Shown piece after piece: positions 26,480 to 35,285 of a DNA stretch of 62,074 nt (position 1 is the stretch's first letter; every line of letters begins with the position of its first letter). Origin of the DNA: Streptomyces sp. NRRL S-118 (lineage in GTDB: Bacteria; Actinomycetota; Actinomycetes; Streptomycetales; Streptomycetaceae); the NCBI RefSeq assembly GCF_000716335.1, contig NZ_KL591024.1, forward strand, positions 28,657 to 90,730. Reading direction: 5' to 3'. Both the position numbers and the translations under genes were made by a program. The notes beneath the pieces were generated by a model, which did no database searches, was not told the origin of the DNA, and saw only the letters and a list, made by a program, of their open reading frames with translations.

Positions 26480-26910
26480 CGGGCGTCCTCCTTCAACGTC
26501 TCCATGGTCTGTTCGGGCTTGAGATTGACGGTGCGCAGTCGCTTGCGACCGGTCGAGTAGAGCACCGCGCCGACCACCGCCCACACAGCCGTGACGATGA
26601 GAGCCGCCCAGGCGATGTCCATCACGTTGCTCAGTGCGAAGATCACCGTGAAGCTGCCGAGCAGCAGCACCAGGTGTCCGGCGTACCCGGCTCCGCCGAG
26701 CATGCCCACGGCCTTGCCGGCCTTGGTCGACTCCTCCTTGATCTCCGCCTTGGCCAGTTCGATCTCGTCACGGACCAACTGGGACAGGTCTGCGCTGATG
26801 TCGCTGATCAGGTCACCGATGGACGTGTCCTGCGCGGTGGCAGGCGGCGGGGGCGGGGCCTGGACGTCCACCCCGTCCACCCTGTCGCGCTCGGATACGC
26901 GTGTGGTCAC
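26455..26910 (-). CDS. Phage-holin-superfamily (DUF1469-type) small membrane protein
   Basis: A 151-residue protein. GTG 26910 is chosen because it overlaps the upstream stop as GTGA and AGGAGG lies six bases before it; the ATG two codons earlier touches the ribosome site. An amphipathic stretch (LVRDEIELAKAEIKEE) precedes two membrane helices separated by a short turn, the pattern of the putative actinobacterial holin superfamily proteins. Despite the name, chromosomal copies are not phage lysis genes and occur with DUF3618 proteins. The gene overlaps the DUF3618 gene by 25 bases. Confidence 0.88.
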   Translation of the reverse strand: MTTRVSERDRVDGVDVQAPPPPPATAQDTSIGDLISDISADLSQLVRDEIELAKAEIKEESTKAGKAVGMLGGAGYAGHLVLLLGSFTVIFALSNVMDIAWAALIVTAVWAVVGAVLYSTGRKRLRTVNLKPEQTMETLKEDARWARHPRS

Positions 26911-27587
26911 CGCCATCCTCCTTCTCCGGGCTGAGGCGTGGCCGGATAGGACGGCGTGGGGGGCACAGCGGGCGGCGGTGACGTAGGTGGAGTGACCGGC
27001 GGGGCGGGAGGCACCCCGACCGCGGGAGGCGCTCCGACCGCCCCTGCGGTACCAGTACCAGTACCGGCACCTGTCACGGGCGGCGAGGGCTGCGTCCGGT
27101 TCTCCTGCCCGGCTCCTGCCGAGGAGTCCGCCGAGCCGGCTGCGCTGATCCCCTTCCCGGCCCGCGCGACCACGAAGCCGGCCAGAGCCGCACCCGCGAG
27201 GAACACGCCTGGACGGCGGCGAGCGAAGTCCTGCAGGTCACCGACAAGACCTTCCGGGCCTTGCCGCTCCAGGCGGGCGGCCACCTGGTGTCCGCCGTCG
27301 GATATCTGCCGCACCACACCGCCGACACCGGAGTCCGGCTTGCCGTTCTCGCTCATCTCGCGCAACTCGTCGGAGAGCCGGCGAACGTTCTCTGCCAGTC
27401 GCTGCGTCTGCGTCTGCGCCTGGTCGCGGAGCTGGTCCCGGAGCTCTCCCACGAGATCGCGTGCCTGTGCACCGGCCTCGTGCGTCACACCGGCGACCTG
27501 CTCCTTTGCGGTACCGGCCACCTCCGCGGCCTTGCCACCGACCATTCCCGCGCTCTCGACCGCCTTGTCCTGGGCAGTTCGCGCCAC
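26907..27587 (-). CDS. Helical membrane-anchored stress-type protein with Pro-rich tail
   Basis: A 226-residue protein from GTG 27587, with a weak ribosome site. Residues 1-110 are heptad-rich and amphipathic (AQTQTQRLAENVRRLSDELR), one hydrophobic segment follows (PGVFLAGAALAGFVVARAG), and the C-terminal 70 residues are a Pro/Gly/Thr/Val-rich disordered tail. It heads the three-gene cluster with the holin-like and DUF3618 genes. The sigmaB-like promoter at 27673-27696 fits stress induction. Confidence 0.78.
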   Translation of the reverse strand: MARTAQDKAVESAGMVGGKAAEVAGTAKEQVAGVTHEAGAQARDLVGELRDQLRDQAQTQTQRLAENVRRLSDELREMSENGKPDSGVGGVVRQISDGGHQVAARLERQGPEGLVGDLQDFARRRPGVFLAGAALAGFVVARAGKGISAAGSADSSAGAGQENRTQPSPPVTGAGTGTGTAGAVGAPPAVGVPPAPPVTPPTSPPPAVPPTPSYPATPQPGEGGWR

Positions 27588-27672
27588 CGCGCCAGGCGTG
27601 CTCTGTTCGCGGCGCCCCGAGTCCTCGAAGAATCCTCCAGAAAGGAAGGGAGTGCTCTTCTGCCGGTTCCGC

Positions 27673-27696
27673 GTACCCGGATTCAGGTAGGCAATC
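27673..27696 (-). promoter_or_regulatory. SigmaB-type promoter of the DUF3618 cluster
   Basis: On the minus strand GATT (27696-27693), 14 bases, then GGGTAC (27678-27673) match the sigmaB consensus GNNT-N14-16-GGGTAC/T exactly. The -10 lies about 86 bases before GTG 27587. Confidence 0.55.
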
Positions 27697-27889
27697 GCAG
27701 GAATATGCCGATTAAGCGGTTCTCTCCTCAGGATCAGCGTCCCGGGGTGAAGGGAGCGGTGGCCGACCCGAGCAGCCGGGGGCCGCCAGCGCCCTGTGGC
27801 CGGCTTCCACGCCGCACCTCACCGTTCGTAGCGATCGTTCACTCGCGTCGGCCGGTTTCGTCGCCCCGTACCAGGCGGCGAGCCATGCG

Positions 27890-28660
27890 AGTCACCTCGC
27901 GGCGTCCATCAGGTGGGGGCAGCCGGCGGGCCGGGCCATGGTCCAGCGGTGTCGTCCTTTTGGCCGCTCTGACATCTCCACGCTCTTGCGGGCGAAGCGA
28001 TGCCGGATACCTCGCTGTGCCAGCCATTGGCGCAGGTGGCGGTACCGGGCCTTGCCGAAGCCCGGCAGCCGTCCGCCGCGTGAACCCGGGTGCAGGCGGG
28101 CGGCCTTGTGGTCCTGCTTCTCGGGAATCGCGTGTCGGATACCGCGTTTGCGGAGGTAGGCGCGGATCTCGCGGTTGCTGTATGCCTTGTCGGCGCTCAC
28201 GGTCCGGCGTGCGACGGGAACGGCCGTGTCCCGCGCGCGGGACACGGATCTTGTCCATCACCGACTCGAACTGCGTGCAGTCCGCCCCTTGTCACGGCGT
28301 GCTCAGCAAGGACAGCGGGCGGCAGTGCCCTTCTCGGTAATGTGAATCTTGGTGGTCAGTCCGCCGCGTGACCGGCCGAGGGCTCCGTCCCCTCCGGGAG
28401 GCCGTCCAGCATCATGCTGGCCGACGGTCGCCGTCCTGGCCTTTGTCGGCCCCCTTTTGGAGGGCTCGGCGTCGCGGGCGGTGGGGTTCGAGGGGCTCCT
28501 GTGGCGTGCTGGCGAGCGCCTGCGGCGGTGGAGTCGACGTTGATGTTCCCGTCGATGCCGCCTTGGGTGTCGGCGGCGGACTGGACGTGCCGCAAGAGCC
28601 TCTCCCGGGTGCCGTCGGTCGACCACAGCAAGTGCCGCATGTGGATGGACTTCCACGGGC
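27890..28660 (-). pseudogene. Mosaic of IS5-family transposase remnants
   Basis: Minus-strand pieces in several frames match IS5-family transposases. WSTDGTRERLLRHVQSAADT and GGIDGNINVDSTAAG (around 28600-28500) are the N-terminal catalytic region; GRSRGGLTTKIHITEKG (around 28350) follows; VSADKAYSNREIRAYLRKRG and IRHAIPEKQDHKAARLHPGS (around 28190-28080) follow next; then a second element supplies RHLRQWLAQRGIRHRFARK (around 28040-27980). Several frameshifts and at least one internal join show repeated decay and recombination. No intact ends were found. Confidence 0.75.
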
Positions 28661-28742
28661 CTGCGTTGGGGCAGCCGTCAGACCCCCCGTCCCCCGGCTC
28701 AACATGGCCGGCGCCACGGTCTCCCTGCTCGCAGTGATACGG

Positions 28743-29150
28743 CTATTCGATGACCGCGGTGGCTTCGACCTCGACCAGGAGGTCGGGTTCCCCCAGTGCC
28801 GCAACGCCCAGAAGCGTGATCGGCTTGACCGGATCGATGCCGAGCTTCGCTGCCGCCCGGCCCACGCCCTCACCCAGCAGCGGCATCTTCTCGGGTCTCC
28901 AGTCGACGACGTAGATGGTCAGCTTCGCCACGTCATCGAAGGAACCGCCGATCCCGGCCAGAGCGGTGGCGACATTGAGATAGCACTGCTCGACCTGAGC
29001 GGCGAAGTCTCCGTCGCCCACGGGCCGGCCGTCGGCGTCGCGGGCGACCTGTCCCGCCAGGAACACCAGCTTCGATCCGGTGGCGACCGACAGCTGCCGG
29101 TAGGCCTCGGGCTTCGGCAACCCCGCGGGATTGACCAGCGTCACGGACAT
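28743..29150 (-). CDS. RidA/YjgF-family protein
   Basis: A 135-residue protein. ATG 29150 is chosen over an upstream ATG at 29198 because GAAGAGG lies six bases before it. The fold is recognised from LVNPAGLPKPEAYRQLSVAT, KLVFLAGQVARDADG, VVDWRPEKM and VEVEATAVIE. RidA enzymes hydrolyse reactive enamines/imines, but the Arg that binds substrate carboxylate (normally in a PAR motif before the last strands) is absent; PVKPITLLGV is found instead. It is therefore more likely a divergent Rid subgroup. It is divergent from a TetR gene across a palindrome, which suggests direct control. Confidence 0.85.
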   Translation of the reverse strand: MSVTLVNPAGLPKPEAYRQLSVATGSKLVFLAGQVARDADGRPVGDGDFAAQVEQCYLNVATALAGIGGSFDDVAKLTIYVVDWRPEKMPLLGEGVGRAAAKLGIDPVKPITLLGVAALGEPDLLVEVEATAVIE

Positions 29151-29203
29151 GAACGGCCTCTTCCTCTTGGCGTCAGGAGCAGCAAGATCAGCACTCATGA
29201 AAG

Positions 29204-29218
29204 CATAGCGGCGCTATG
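29204..29218. promoter_or_regulatory. Perfect palindrome CATAGCG-G-CGCTATG, probable TetR operator
   Basis: The two seven-base arms are perfect inverted repeats around one base. The site lies between the divergent RidA (start 29150) and TetR (start 29231) genes and overlaps an A/T-rich patch, so a bound repressor would block both promoters. Confidence 0.65.
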
Positions 29219-29230
29219 TATTGTGGAGCC

Positions 29231-29881
29231 ATGGCGAGGACGAAAGATCCAGCGGTCCGCTCCCTGCTGCTCGACCAGGCCGCACACATGCTGCGGACGA
29301 GACAACCGGTCACACTCCGCACCCTGGTCGCCGGTACCGGGGTGTCAACGATGGCCGTCTACACCTACTTCGGCGGTATGGACGGCCTGTGGAAGGCTTT
29401 GCGGCAAGAGGGCTTCACCCGTCTGGCCGCCCAACTCGCAGCCGTCGAAGTGTCCGCGGACCCGGTACGAGACCTCGCCGCCCTGGGCGCCGCCTACCTG
29501 GCCAACGCCTTGGAGAATCCCGATCTCTACCGGGTCATGTTCGACGCGGGCTTCGACCTCGAAGACACCGGCGCCGCGGACGAAACCCTGGACCGCCTCG
29601 TCAGCGCCATCGACCGGGCCAAGACGAACAGCCGCTTCCGTGACGAGGTCGACCCGCTGGAACTGGCAACACAGAGCTGGACCATTGGCCACGGACTCGC
29701 CTCACTCGTCGCCACAGGCCCCCTGCCACACCAGGCACTCACTTACGGCGTGCCCATGCTGACCGCACTGTTCACCAGCGCAGGAGACGAACCCGGCCGA
29801 TGCCGCCAGTCGGTCGAGCGCGGCTGGGGACGGATACTCCCAGCCACGCCCGGTTCTCGTGATCGGAGCGACAGGCCTTGA
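29231..29881 (+). CDS. TetR/AcrR-family transcriptional regulator
   Basis: A 216-residue one-component repressor starting at ATG 29231 behind GTGGAG. The N-terminal helix-turn-helix reads VTLRTLVAGTGVSTMAVYTY and FGGMDGLWKAL, with the usual Tyr/Phe at the end of the recognition helix. The ligand-binding part is all-helical and resembles the WHG-domain type. It is divergent from the RidA gene and most likely represses itself and RidA through the palindrome at 29204-29218. The inducing ligand is unknown. Transposase remnants flank the pair on both sides. Confidence 0.9.
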   Translation: MARTKDPAVRSLLLDQAAHMLRTRQPVTLRTLVAGTGVSTMAVYTYFGGMDGLWKALRQEGFTRLAAQLAAVEVSADPVRDLAALGAAYLANALENPDLYRVMFDAGFDLEDTGAADETLDRLVSAIDRAKTNSRFRDEVDPLELATQSWTIGHGLASLVATGPLPHQALTYGVPMLTALFTSAGDEPGRCRQSVERGWGRILPATPGSRDRSDRP

Positions 29882-29957
29882 CACAATGAGAGGGATCGCT
29901 GCTGATGACGGCGCCTACGGCAGGAGTTGAGCGTTCGGTCCCGCGTGGAGATATCGC

Positions 29958-30240
29958 CCGTGGATAGTGCCGGATGAGCTGTGGGGCCGCCTGAAGCCGC
30001 TGCTGCCGCAGCGCGCGAACGGCGCTTCCCGCACCCGGTCCGCAAGCCGTTGCCTGACCGGCTGTGTAGTGCGGGAGTGCGGAAGGCACGGCACTGGTCT
30101 TGGCACCTACCGGTGGGTGGTCGAGAGGACAGTTGCCTGGTTGCACGGCTTCCGACGTCCACGGATCCGCTGGGAACGGCGGGCCGACATCCACGAAGCG
30201 TTCCTCAGGCTCACCCGCTGCCTGATCACCCATCGAGAAC
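29958..30240 (+). pseudogene. Internally deleted IS5-family transposase
   Basis: The plus strand begins VPDELWGRLKPLLPQ in one frame, continues as ERRFPHPVRKPLPDR in another, then jumps to the C-terminal region RHGTGLGTYRWVVERTVAWL and HGFRRPRIRWERRADIHEAF. The central catalytic part is missing. No terminal inverted repeats could be recognised. Confidence 0.75.
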
Positions 30241-30285
30241 GTGGCGCCTTGTGCCGGCCATGGGCGACTGACGAGCTTCCTCCGC

Positions 30286-30735
30286 TCACTGCAGCGGGTC
30301 CGACTCCAAGAAGGTACGCATCTCGATGGCAAGACTGCGCATGTCTTCTCCAGGAGCATGGATGGTCGTCGTCTCGAAACGCCACTCGTCGTCGGGGAGA
30401 CGGTCGTGCAGCCCCCACGTCAACCGGACGTGTGATCCTGCGTGCTCGGCGGCCAGCGTCAAGTCGCCCTCAAGAGAGCGCCAGGTCCTGGTGCCGCTCC
30501 ATCCTCGGAACCCCTCCGCCAGTTCGGCAAGGAAGACATCGAGGCCGTCACCGTCCCAGGTCCTCACCACGACCTCGATCCGCGCCGACTCACCTTGAGC
30601 TGTCACGAGGAAGTCGCGCATCAGGTCATCACGCACTTCCGGGAAGGAACGTGTCAGCTGGTGGAAGCGCAGGTTGATCGTTCGATACCGGTCACCCACG
30701 CGGACGACCGGGTTGATCTCGTCTTCCTCCATCAC
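30286..30735 (-). CDS. DUF6228-family protein
   Basis: A 149-residue cytoplasmic protein; two adjacent ATGs (30735, 30732) open the frame. The pattern VVRTWDGDGLDVFLAELAEG, FRGWSGTRTW, and GSHVRLTWGLHD matches the DUF6228 family common in Streptomyces, whose function is unknown. Members often occur singly among small defence- or immunity-like genes, but the sequence does not show such a role. It is convergent with the decayed transposase. Confidence 0.7.
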   Translation of the reverse strand: MMEEDEINPVVRVGDRYRTINLRFHQLTRSFPEVRDDLMRDFLVTAQGESARIEVVVRTWDGDGLDVFLAELAEGFRGWSGTRTWRSLEGDLTLAAEHAGSHVRLTWGLHDRLPDDEWRFETTTIHAPGEDMRSLAIEMRTFLESDPLQ

Positions 30736-31185
30736 GTGTGCAGGCTACGGGCACGGGACTCCCTGTGACCAGTAGTTTTGTCCCTCCTGACACCGGTCTT
30801 CGGAGGAAGCCGAGCGCGGCTTTGACGTGGTCATTCCGTCACGAGCTGTAAGCCCGGGAAGCCATGGTGATGGTCCGTCAGGCGCTGGACGGCCACCATG
30901 CCGGGCACCTGGGCTGCCGGTGCGTTCTTTGCGCCGAGGAAACGTGCGACGCACTCGCCGGGGTCCAGGCTTCGTGTCCTTGCCTGGGTTCAGGCCTCTG
31001 GGGCGAGGCCTCAGGGGCCGGCCGAAGGCGGATCTGCTGGTGTCCGTGGTGCGGGCGGCACGGCGCGGTGGCCGCGCAGTGTCGCGACCGACCGCTCACC
31101 GCGGTCCGTCCCGCCCGGATCCAAGATCGATTGTCAGTGGTGGGTGAGAGGATCGAAGCATCGAGTCGGAAAAGGGGGAGCACTC
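30736..31185. other. Gene-free stretch before the VWA gene
   Basis: About 450 bases between two divergent genes. A Cys-rich open frame (CRCVLC, CPWC) can be read on the plus strand from about 30864 but has no convincing ribosome site or family, so it is not called. Confidence 0.4.
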
Positions 31186-32226
31186 ATGTCCGGAAACCAG
31201 AACTACATCAATCACGTCGCTCTTGTGCTGGATGCCAGTTCGTCCATGTCGCACCTGAGCCGCAAGGTCATCGACGTCGCCGATCAGCAGATCGCCTATC
31301 TCGCCCGCCGGTCAGGGGAATTGGATCAGGAAACACGCGTCACGGTGTACGTCTTCGCAGAGAAGGTGGAGTGCGTCATCTACGACAAGGACGTGCTGCG
31401 CATGCCGTCCTTGAAGGAGCTGTACCGGGTCGGCGGAATGACGGCGCTGCTGGCGGCCACGCTGAAATCGCAGCGCGAGCTGGCGCAGACAGCTCAGCTG
31501 TACGGAGACCACAGCTTCCTGACGTTCGTTCTGACCGACGGCCAGGAGAACGCGAGTCATCGCTGCCCGGATGCCCCCGTCAGGGACCAGCGTGAACTGG
31601 TGCAGGCCGTGGCCAAGATGATCGAGACTCAGGAGGACAACTGGACGCTGGCCGTCCTCGTGCCGGACCAGATGGGCAAGCGTGAAGCCATGCAGTACGG
31701 CTTCCCGAAGGACAACATCGCCATCTGGGACGCCACGAGCACGCAGGGTCTGGAGGAGGCCGGGCAGGTCATCCAGGAGGCCACCGAAAAGTTCATGGTG
31801 GGCCGCACCAAGGGTATCCGGGGATCGCGGGCGGTGTTCTCCACGGGTGCCGAGGTGGTCAATAAAGACACCATCAAGGCAGCCGGCCTCACTCCGGTGG
31901 ATCCGTCCGAGTACCAGCTGATTCCCGTGGATCGCGCAGCGGCGATACGGGAGTGGGTCACCGAATGCGGGCACACCTACCGCACCGGTTGTGCGTTCTA
32001 TCAGCTGAGCAAGTCGGAGAAAATCCAGGCGCGCAAGCAGATCGCGGTGCTGGAGAAGAAGACGGACCGCGTGTACACCGGCCCGGAGGCCCGTGCCCTG
32101 CTGGGTTTGCCGGACACGGAAGTCCGCGTCAAGCCGGACCACAACGACGAATTCACGATCTTCGTACAGAGCACCAGCGTGAACCGGAAGCTCGTACCGC
32201 AGACGCGGCTGCTGCTGATGAACTGA
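31186..32226 (+). CDS. VWA-domain protein
   Basis: A 346-residue protein starting at ATG 31186 behind AGGGGGAG. A von Willebrand factor A domain starts at residue 10 with the complete metal site: DASSS (16-20), a Thr in GGMTALLAAT, and Asp in VLTDGQEN. The C-terminal part is basic, Lys-rich and soluble (KIQARKQIAVLEKKTDRVY) with one CGH/C pair. VWA proteins mediate metal-dependent protein contacts. No membrane segment or MoxR partner is nearby. Its A/T content is visibly higher than its neighbours, consistent with transfer; similar genes occur in actinomycetes and their phages. Confidence 0.85.
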   Translation: MSGNQNYINHVALVLDASSSMSHLSRKVIDVADQQIAYLARRSGELDQETRVTVYVFAEKVECVIYDKDVLRMPSLKELYRVGGMTALLAATLKSQRELAQTAQLYGDHSFLTFVLTDGQENASHRCPDAPVRDQRELVQAVAKMIETQEDNWTLAVLVPDQMGKREAMQYGFPKDNIAIWDATSTQGLEEAGQVIQEATEKFMVGRTKGIRGSRAVFSTGAEVVNKDTIKAAGLTPVDPSEYQLIPVDRAAAIREWVTECGHTYRTGCAFYQLSKSEKIQARKQIAVLEKKTDRVYTGPEARALLGLPDTEVRVKPDHNDEFTIFVQSTSVNRKLVPQTRLLLMN

Positions 32227-33225
32227 GCTTTGCAACCCCCGTCGGCGGTTCAGACGCCGCCACCCAAAACCGCCTGCGTGGCCGGGAGCCTTCCGCGGCC
32301 CCATGGGAGCCTCGCGGGGCAAAGCCACTCAGGCGGTGCGGTCCGGTGGGCGCGGGGGGGGGCCACCCGGACCGACGGGCGCCGAGCGAGGGCGTGAGCG
32401 GTCGGCGACTGGGCCGCTGGCCGACTTGCCACACGGACGCTGCGCCCTCCCCTCAAAGGGGGGCGGGTCGCCACACGGGGGCCGGTCGCCGCACAGGGGG
32501 GGCAGGTCGCCGCACGGGGGGCGGGTCGTCGCACACCGGCTCCGCACCGGGCCCCGTCTCCGCACCGGGACAGCGGCGAGGCGCGGCGGCAGTAGCTCAG
32601 CACGAGCACGGGCCGCCACCACCGGCCCCGCTGCGTGCCGCGCCGGACGGTCGGCCGCGGCGCACTGGGCCAGGCAGCCGCCGTCACCCTCTCGACGAGC
32701 CGACCCACAGGAGGCGGTCGACCACGTCGTTCGCCCAGCCCGGACCAGGGAGCCACAAGAATGCCGCCGAGGCCCCTTGGCCTTGCCCGGCGGGCCGCGG
32801 CGTTCCGCCCGGGACCGCCTGGACCGCCTGGACCGCCTGGCGGGCGAAGCGCTGCTCGACGTCGTCCACGAACGGCGCAGCGGCCCTGCGGTCGCGACCG
32901 CCCTCACTCGGTGCTGACACGCGATCACCCCGGCCCGGGCGCACCCGCCTGGGTGGCCCCCGGCGCCAGCCCAGCAGCAGGCCGGGCAGCGGGCGCCGGT
33001 CGCCGCCGGGCGCCCCGCCCCGTCCGTACCGGCCCGCGTCCGGCGTCGTCATCGAAGCAGAGCGCTTCGCCTGATCCGCAAGCCCCACCGGTACAACACC
33101 TGTGCAGCGTCGGCCACTTGGTGGGGCGGGACGGCTCCGGCGGCAGCACGGCAGTCGGGAGGAGGCCGCGGCGGGAAGGAGGTTAGGCTCGCTGACCGCT
33201 GCATTCCGACCAAGGAGCAAGAACC
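32227..33225. other. Gene-poor 1 kb with tandem repeats
   Basis: No open frame here has a good start, ribosome site or family. The stretch holds the 20-base repeats at 32457-32541 and a 9-base repeat GACCGCCTG near 32816-32845. A fragment reading RDRLDRLDRLAGEALLDVVH on the plus strand may be the end of a lost gene. Confidence 0.5.
32457..32541. repeat. About four degenerate 20-base tandem repeats
   Basis: Units like GGGGCGGGTCGCCACAC, GGGGCCGGTCGCCGCACA, GGGGCAGGTCGCCGCAC and GGGGCGGGTCGTCGCAC follow each other with G-run length variation. Confidence 0.7.
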
Positions 33226-34017
33226 ATGCGCAGTGCCGCAGTGACCGCGGGGAACGACCGCATACGCTGGGTCGAACTTCCCGGGCGCGAGCCGACCCGG
33301 GTCTACGTCCACGGCTTGGGTGCCACATCCCCTGCCTACTTCACCCAGGTCGCCGTCGACCCGCGCCTCAGTGGCCACCGCTCACTGCTGATCGACCTGC
33401 TCGGCCACGGCCACAGCGACCGGCCCACCGGCTTCGACTACACCCTGGAATCCCACGCCGAAGCCCTCGCCGCCGCCCTGCGGTCCGCCGACGTCGGCCA
33501 CGCCGAGGTGATCGCCCACAGCATGGGCGGATCGGTGGCCATCGTGCTGGCCTCCCGTCATCCCGGCCTGGTCTCCCGGCTCGTCCTCATCGACTCCAAC
33601 CTCGACCCCATCCCGCCCGACGCCGCCGCCCTCGGAAGCAGTGGCATCGCCGCCCATACCGAGGAGGAATTCCTCGCCGGGGGCTGGGAATCCGTCCGCG
33701 ACCGCGTCGGCGCTCACTGGTGGTCCACCATGCGGCTGGCCGGCCGCGAGGCGCTGTACCGCAGCGCCGTCAACCTGGCCCGCGGCACGGTGCCCACCAT
33801 GCGCGAACTCCTCATCGGCCTGAAGATCCCGCGTACGTACATGCTCCCGGAAGCCGACGGCCCGCTGCCCGGCGCCGATGCGCTCGCCGAGGCCGGTGTC
33901 AGTGTCGTCCGCATCCCCGACTGCGGTCACAACATCATGCTGGACAATCCCGAGGCCTTCGTCCGGGCGACCGAGGAGGCGCTCGCAGGCCCGGTTCCGG
34001 CGGAGCGGGGCGCGTGA
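33226..34017 (+). CDS. Alpha/beta hydrolase
   Basis: A 263-residue soluble hydrolase starting at ATG 33226 behind AAGGAG. Recognised elements are the oxyanion loop YVHGLGATS, the DLLGHGHS strand, the nucleophile elbow HSMGGS and the terminal His in DCGHNIM. The catalytic acid is probably Glu or Asp in LPEADGPLP. Such proteins hydrolyse esters or lactones; the substrate is unknown. It is monocistronic. Confidence 0.88.
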   Translation: MRSAAVTAGNDRIRWVELPGREPTRVYVHGLGATSPAYFTQVAVDPRLSGHRSLLIDLLGHGHSDRPTGFDYTLESHAEALAAALRSADVGHAEVIAHSMGGSVAIVLASRHPGLVSRLVLIDSNLDPIPPDAAALGSSGIAAHTEEEFLAGGWESVRDRVGAHWWSTMRLAGREALYRSAVNLARGTVPTMRELLIGLKIPRTYMLPEADGPLPGADALAEAGVSVVRIPDCGHNIMLDNPEAFVRATEEALAGPVPAERGA

Positions 34018-34271
34018 GCCGAACCGGCACCGGGCCAAGCGGGCGGGGTGGGCGCCCACCACCCGGCGGCGTGGGAGCAGGCGGCGGAGCGGCTGCGCAC
34101 CGGCCCGGCGCCACGGCAGACTGAAGAGCGGCCGGGCGGGCCGGAACGGCGCAGCCGCTCGGCCGCCGACGGACATGGGTGCACCGGCGGCTCGCGCGGC
34201 GATCTTGCTCACCCCCCACGGCCACTCCCACTGTGGGCGGACACACGACGACGGTGGAGAGGAGCGGGTGG

Positions 34272-35027
34272 GTGGACGCGTCGACAGCCCTTCTGGTGGA
34301 GGAGCTCTCGGCCGGCCTGCGCGGGGCCGGTGACCCACGGACCGCGGAGAGCACCAAGCGGTATCTCAAGAGCGATCTACAGCACCACGGGGTGAGGATG
34401 CCGGTCATCCGCCGGCTGGTGGCCGACACCGTCCGGGCCCATGGCCCGCTCGATCGTCCGCACCTCGTGTCCTGCGCCCGCGCCCTGTGGCGCCCCGAAG
34501 TGTACGAGTCCCGGATGGCTGCCGCGATCCTGCTGGAACGGCATGTCCGTGTTCTGGAGGCGGAGGACACGGCACTCCTGGAGGACTTGCTGCGCGACAG
34601 CCGCACCTGGGCCCTGGTCGACCTGCTCGCCGGATCGGTCGCGGGCCGGCTGCTGCTGCGGAAACCCGCCGTGGTGGACACCTACCTGCGCTGGGCCGCT
34701 GAGGACCACCAGTGGATCCGGAGGTCCGGCATCCTCGCCTTCCTCGTCCCCCTGGGTGACCAGGACGGGTTTCCCCGCTACTGGCACGTCTTCACCGCGT
34801 CGGCCGACCCACTCCTGGAAGACCCCCGGTTCTTCGTCCGCAAGGCCCTGGGATGGGTGCTGCGGCAGGCGAGCAGGAAGCACCCCGACGAGGTGTACGG
34901 CTGGTTCCTGCCGCGCGCCGGCCGCTCCTCCGGTGTGACGGTCCGGGAGGCCGTCCGTCATCTCGACGCCGCGCGACGGGATGCGATCCTGACCGCATCC
35001 CGGCAGGGAGGCGGCGCCACGCCCTGA
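34272..35027 (+). CDS. AlkD-like DNA alkylation repair (HEAT-repeat) protein
   Basis: A 251-residue all-helical protein. GTG 34272 is preferred because GGAGAGGAG precedes it by seven bases; a GTG 18 bases upstream is possible. The opening LRGAGDPRTAESTKRYLKSD, the following MPVIRRLV, and the Trp-rich repeats (RTWALVDLLAGS, WIRRSGILAFLV, FVRKALGWVLRQ) match the AlkD family. AlkD excises bulky or positively charged alkylated bases. Members protect antibiotic producers against their own alkylating products, but no such cluster is visible here. It is monocistronic. Confidence 0.85.
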   Translation: MDASTALLVEELSAGLRGAGDPRTAESTKRYLKSDLQHHGVRMPVIRRLVADTVRAHGPLDRPHLVSCARALWRPEVYESRMAAAILLERHVRVLEAEDTALLEDLLRDSRTWALVDLLAGSVAGRLLLRKPAVVDTYLRWAAEDHQWIRRSGILAFLVPLGDQDGFPRYWHVFTASADPLLEDPRFFVRKALGWVLRQASRKHPDEVYGWFLPRAGRSSGVTVREAVRHLDAARRDAILTASRQGGGATP

Positions 35028-35285
35028 CCTGGCGCGCCCACAACTCCGGGGGCAGCAGGCCCGGCCCGTCATACGGCCGGACGGCCGGACGGCGGGCAAG
35101 GAGGCGGGACGCAACGGGGGCGAACGGAACCGCGGCGCGCACCGGGCCGACACCGGCAGCCCCGTGCATACGGCACGCCGGCCTGCGAGGCGACCCGACG
35201 AAGGGCATGGATTCCCGGCAGAGGTACGGCTGCACCCCGGCACCGTGCCGTGGCCGCCACAACCTGGCCGCTCGGCCGGGTCCGG

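Noticed and set aside
30864..31185. Cys-rich small protein upstream of the VWA gene
   Set aside because: The frame has CxxC-like pairs but no start signal or family, and it runs on into the VWA gene in the wrong frame.
32303..32917. Plus-strand open frame after the VWA gene
   Set aside because: It runs through tandem repeats, has no ribosome site and changes composition halfway; only a short C-terminal part looks possibly coding.
34047..34060. Palindrome GGTGGGCGCCCACC
   Set aside because: Perfect but short and GC-only; such palindromes are expected by chance at this base composition and it is not placed at a clear promoter.
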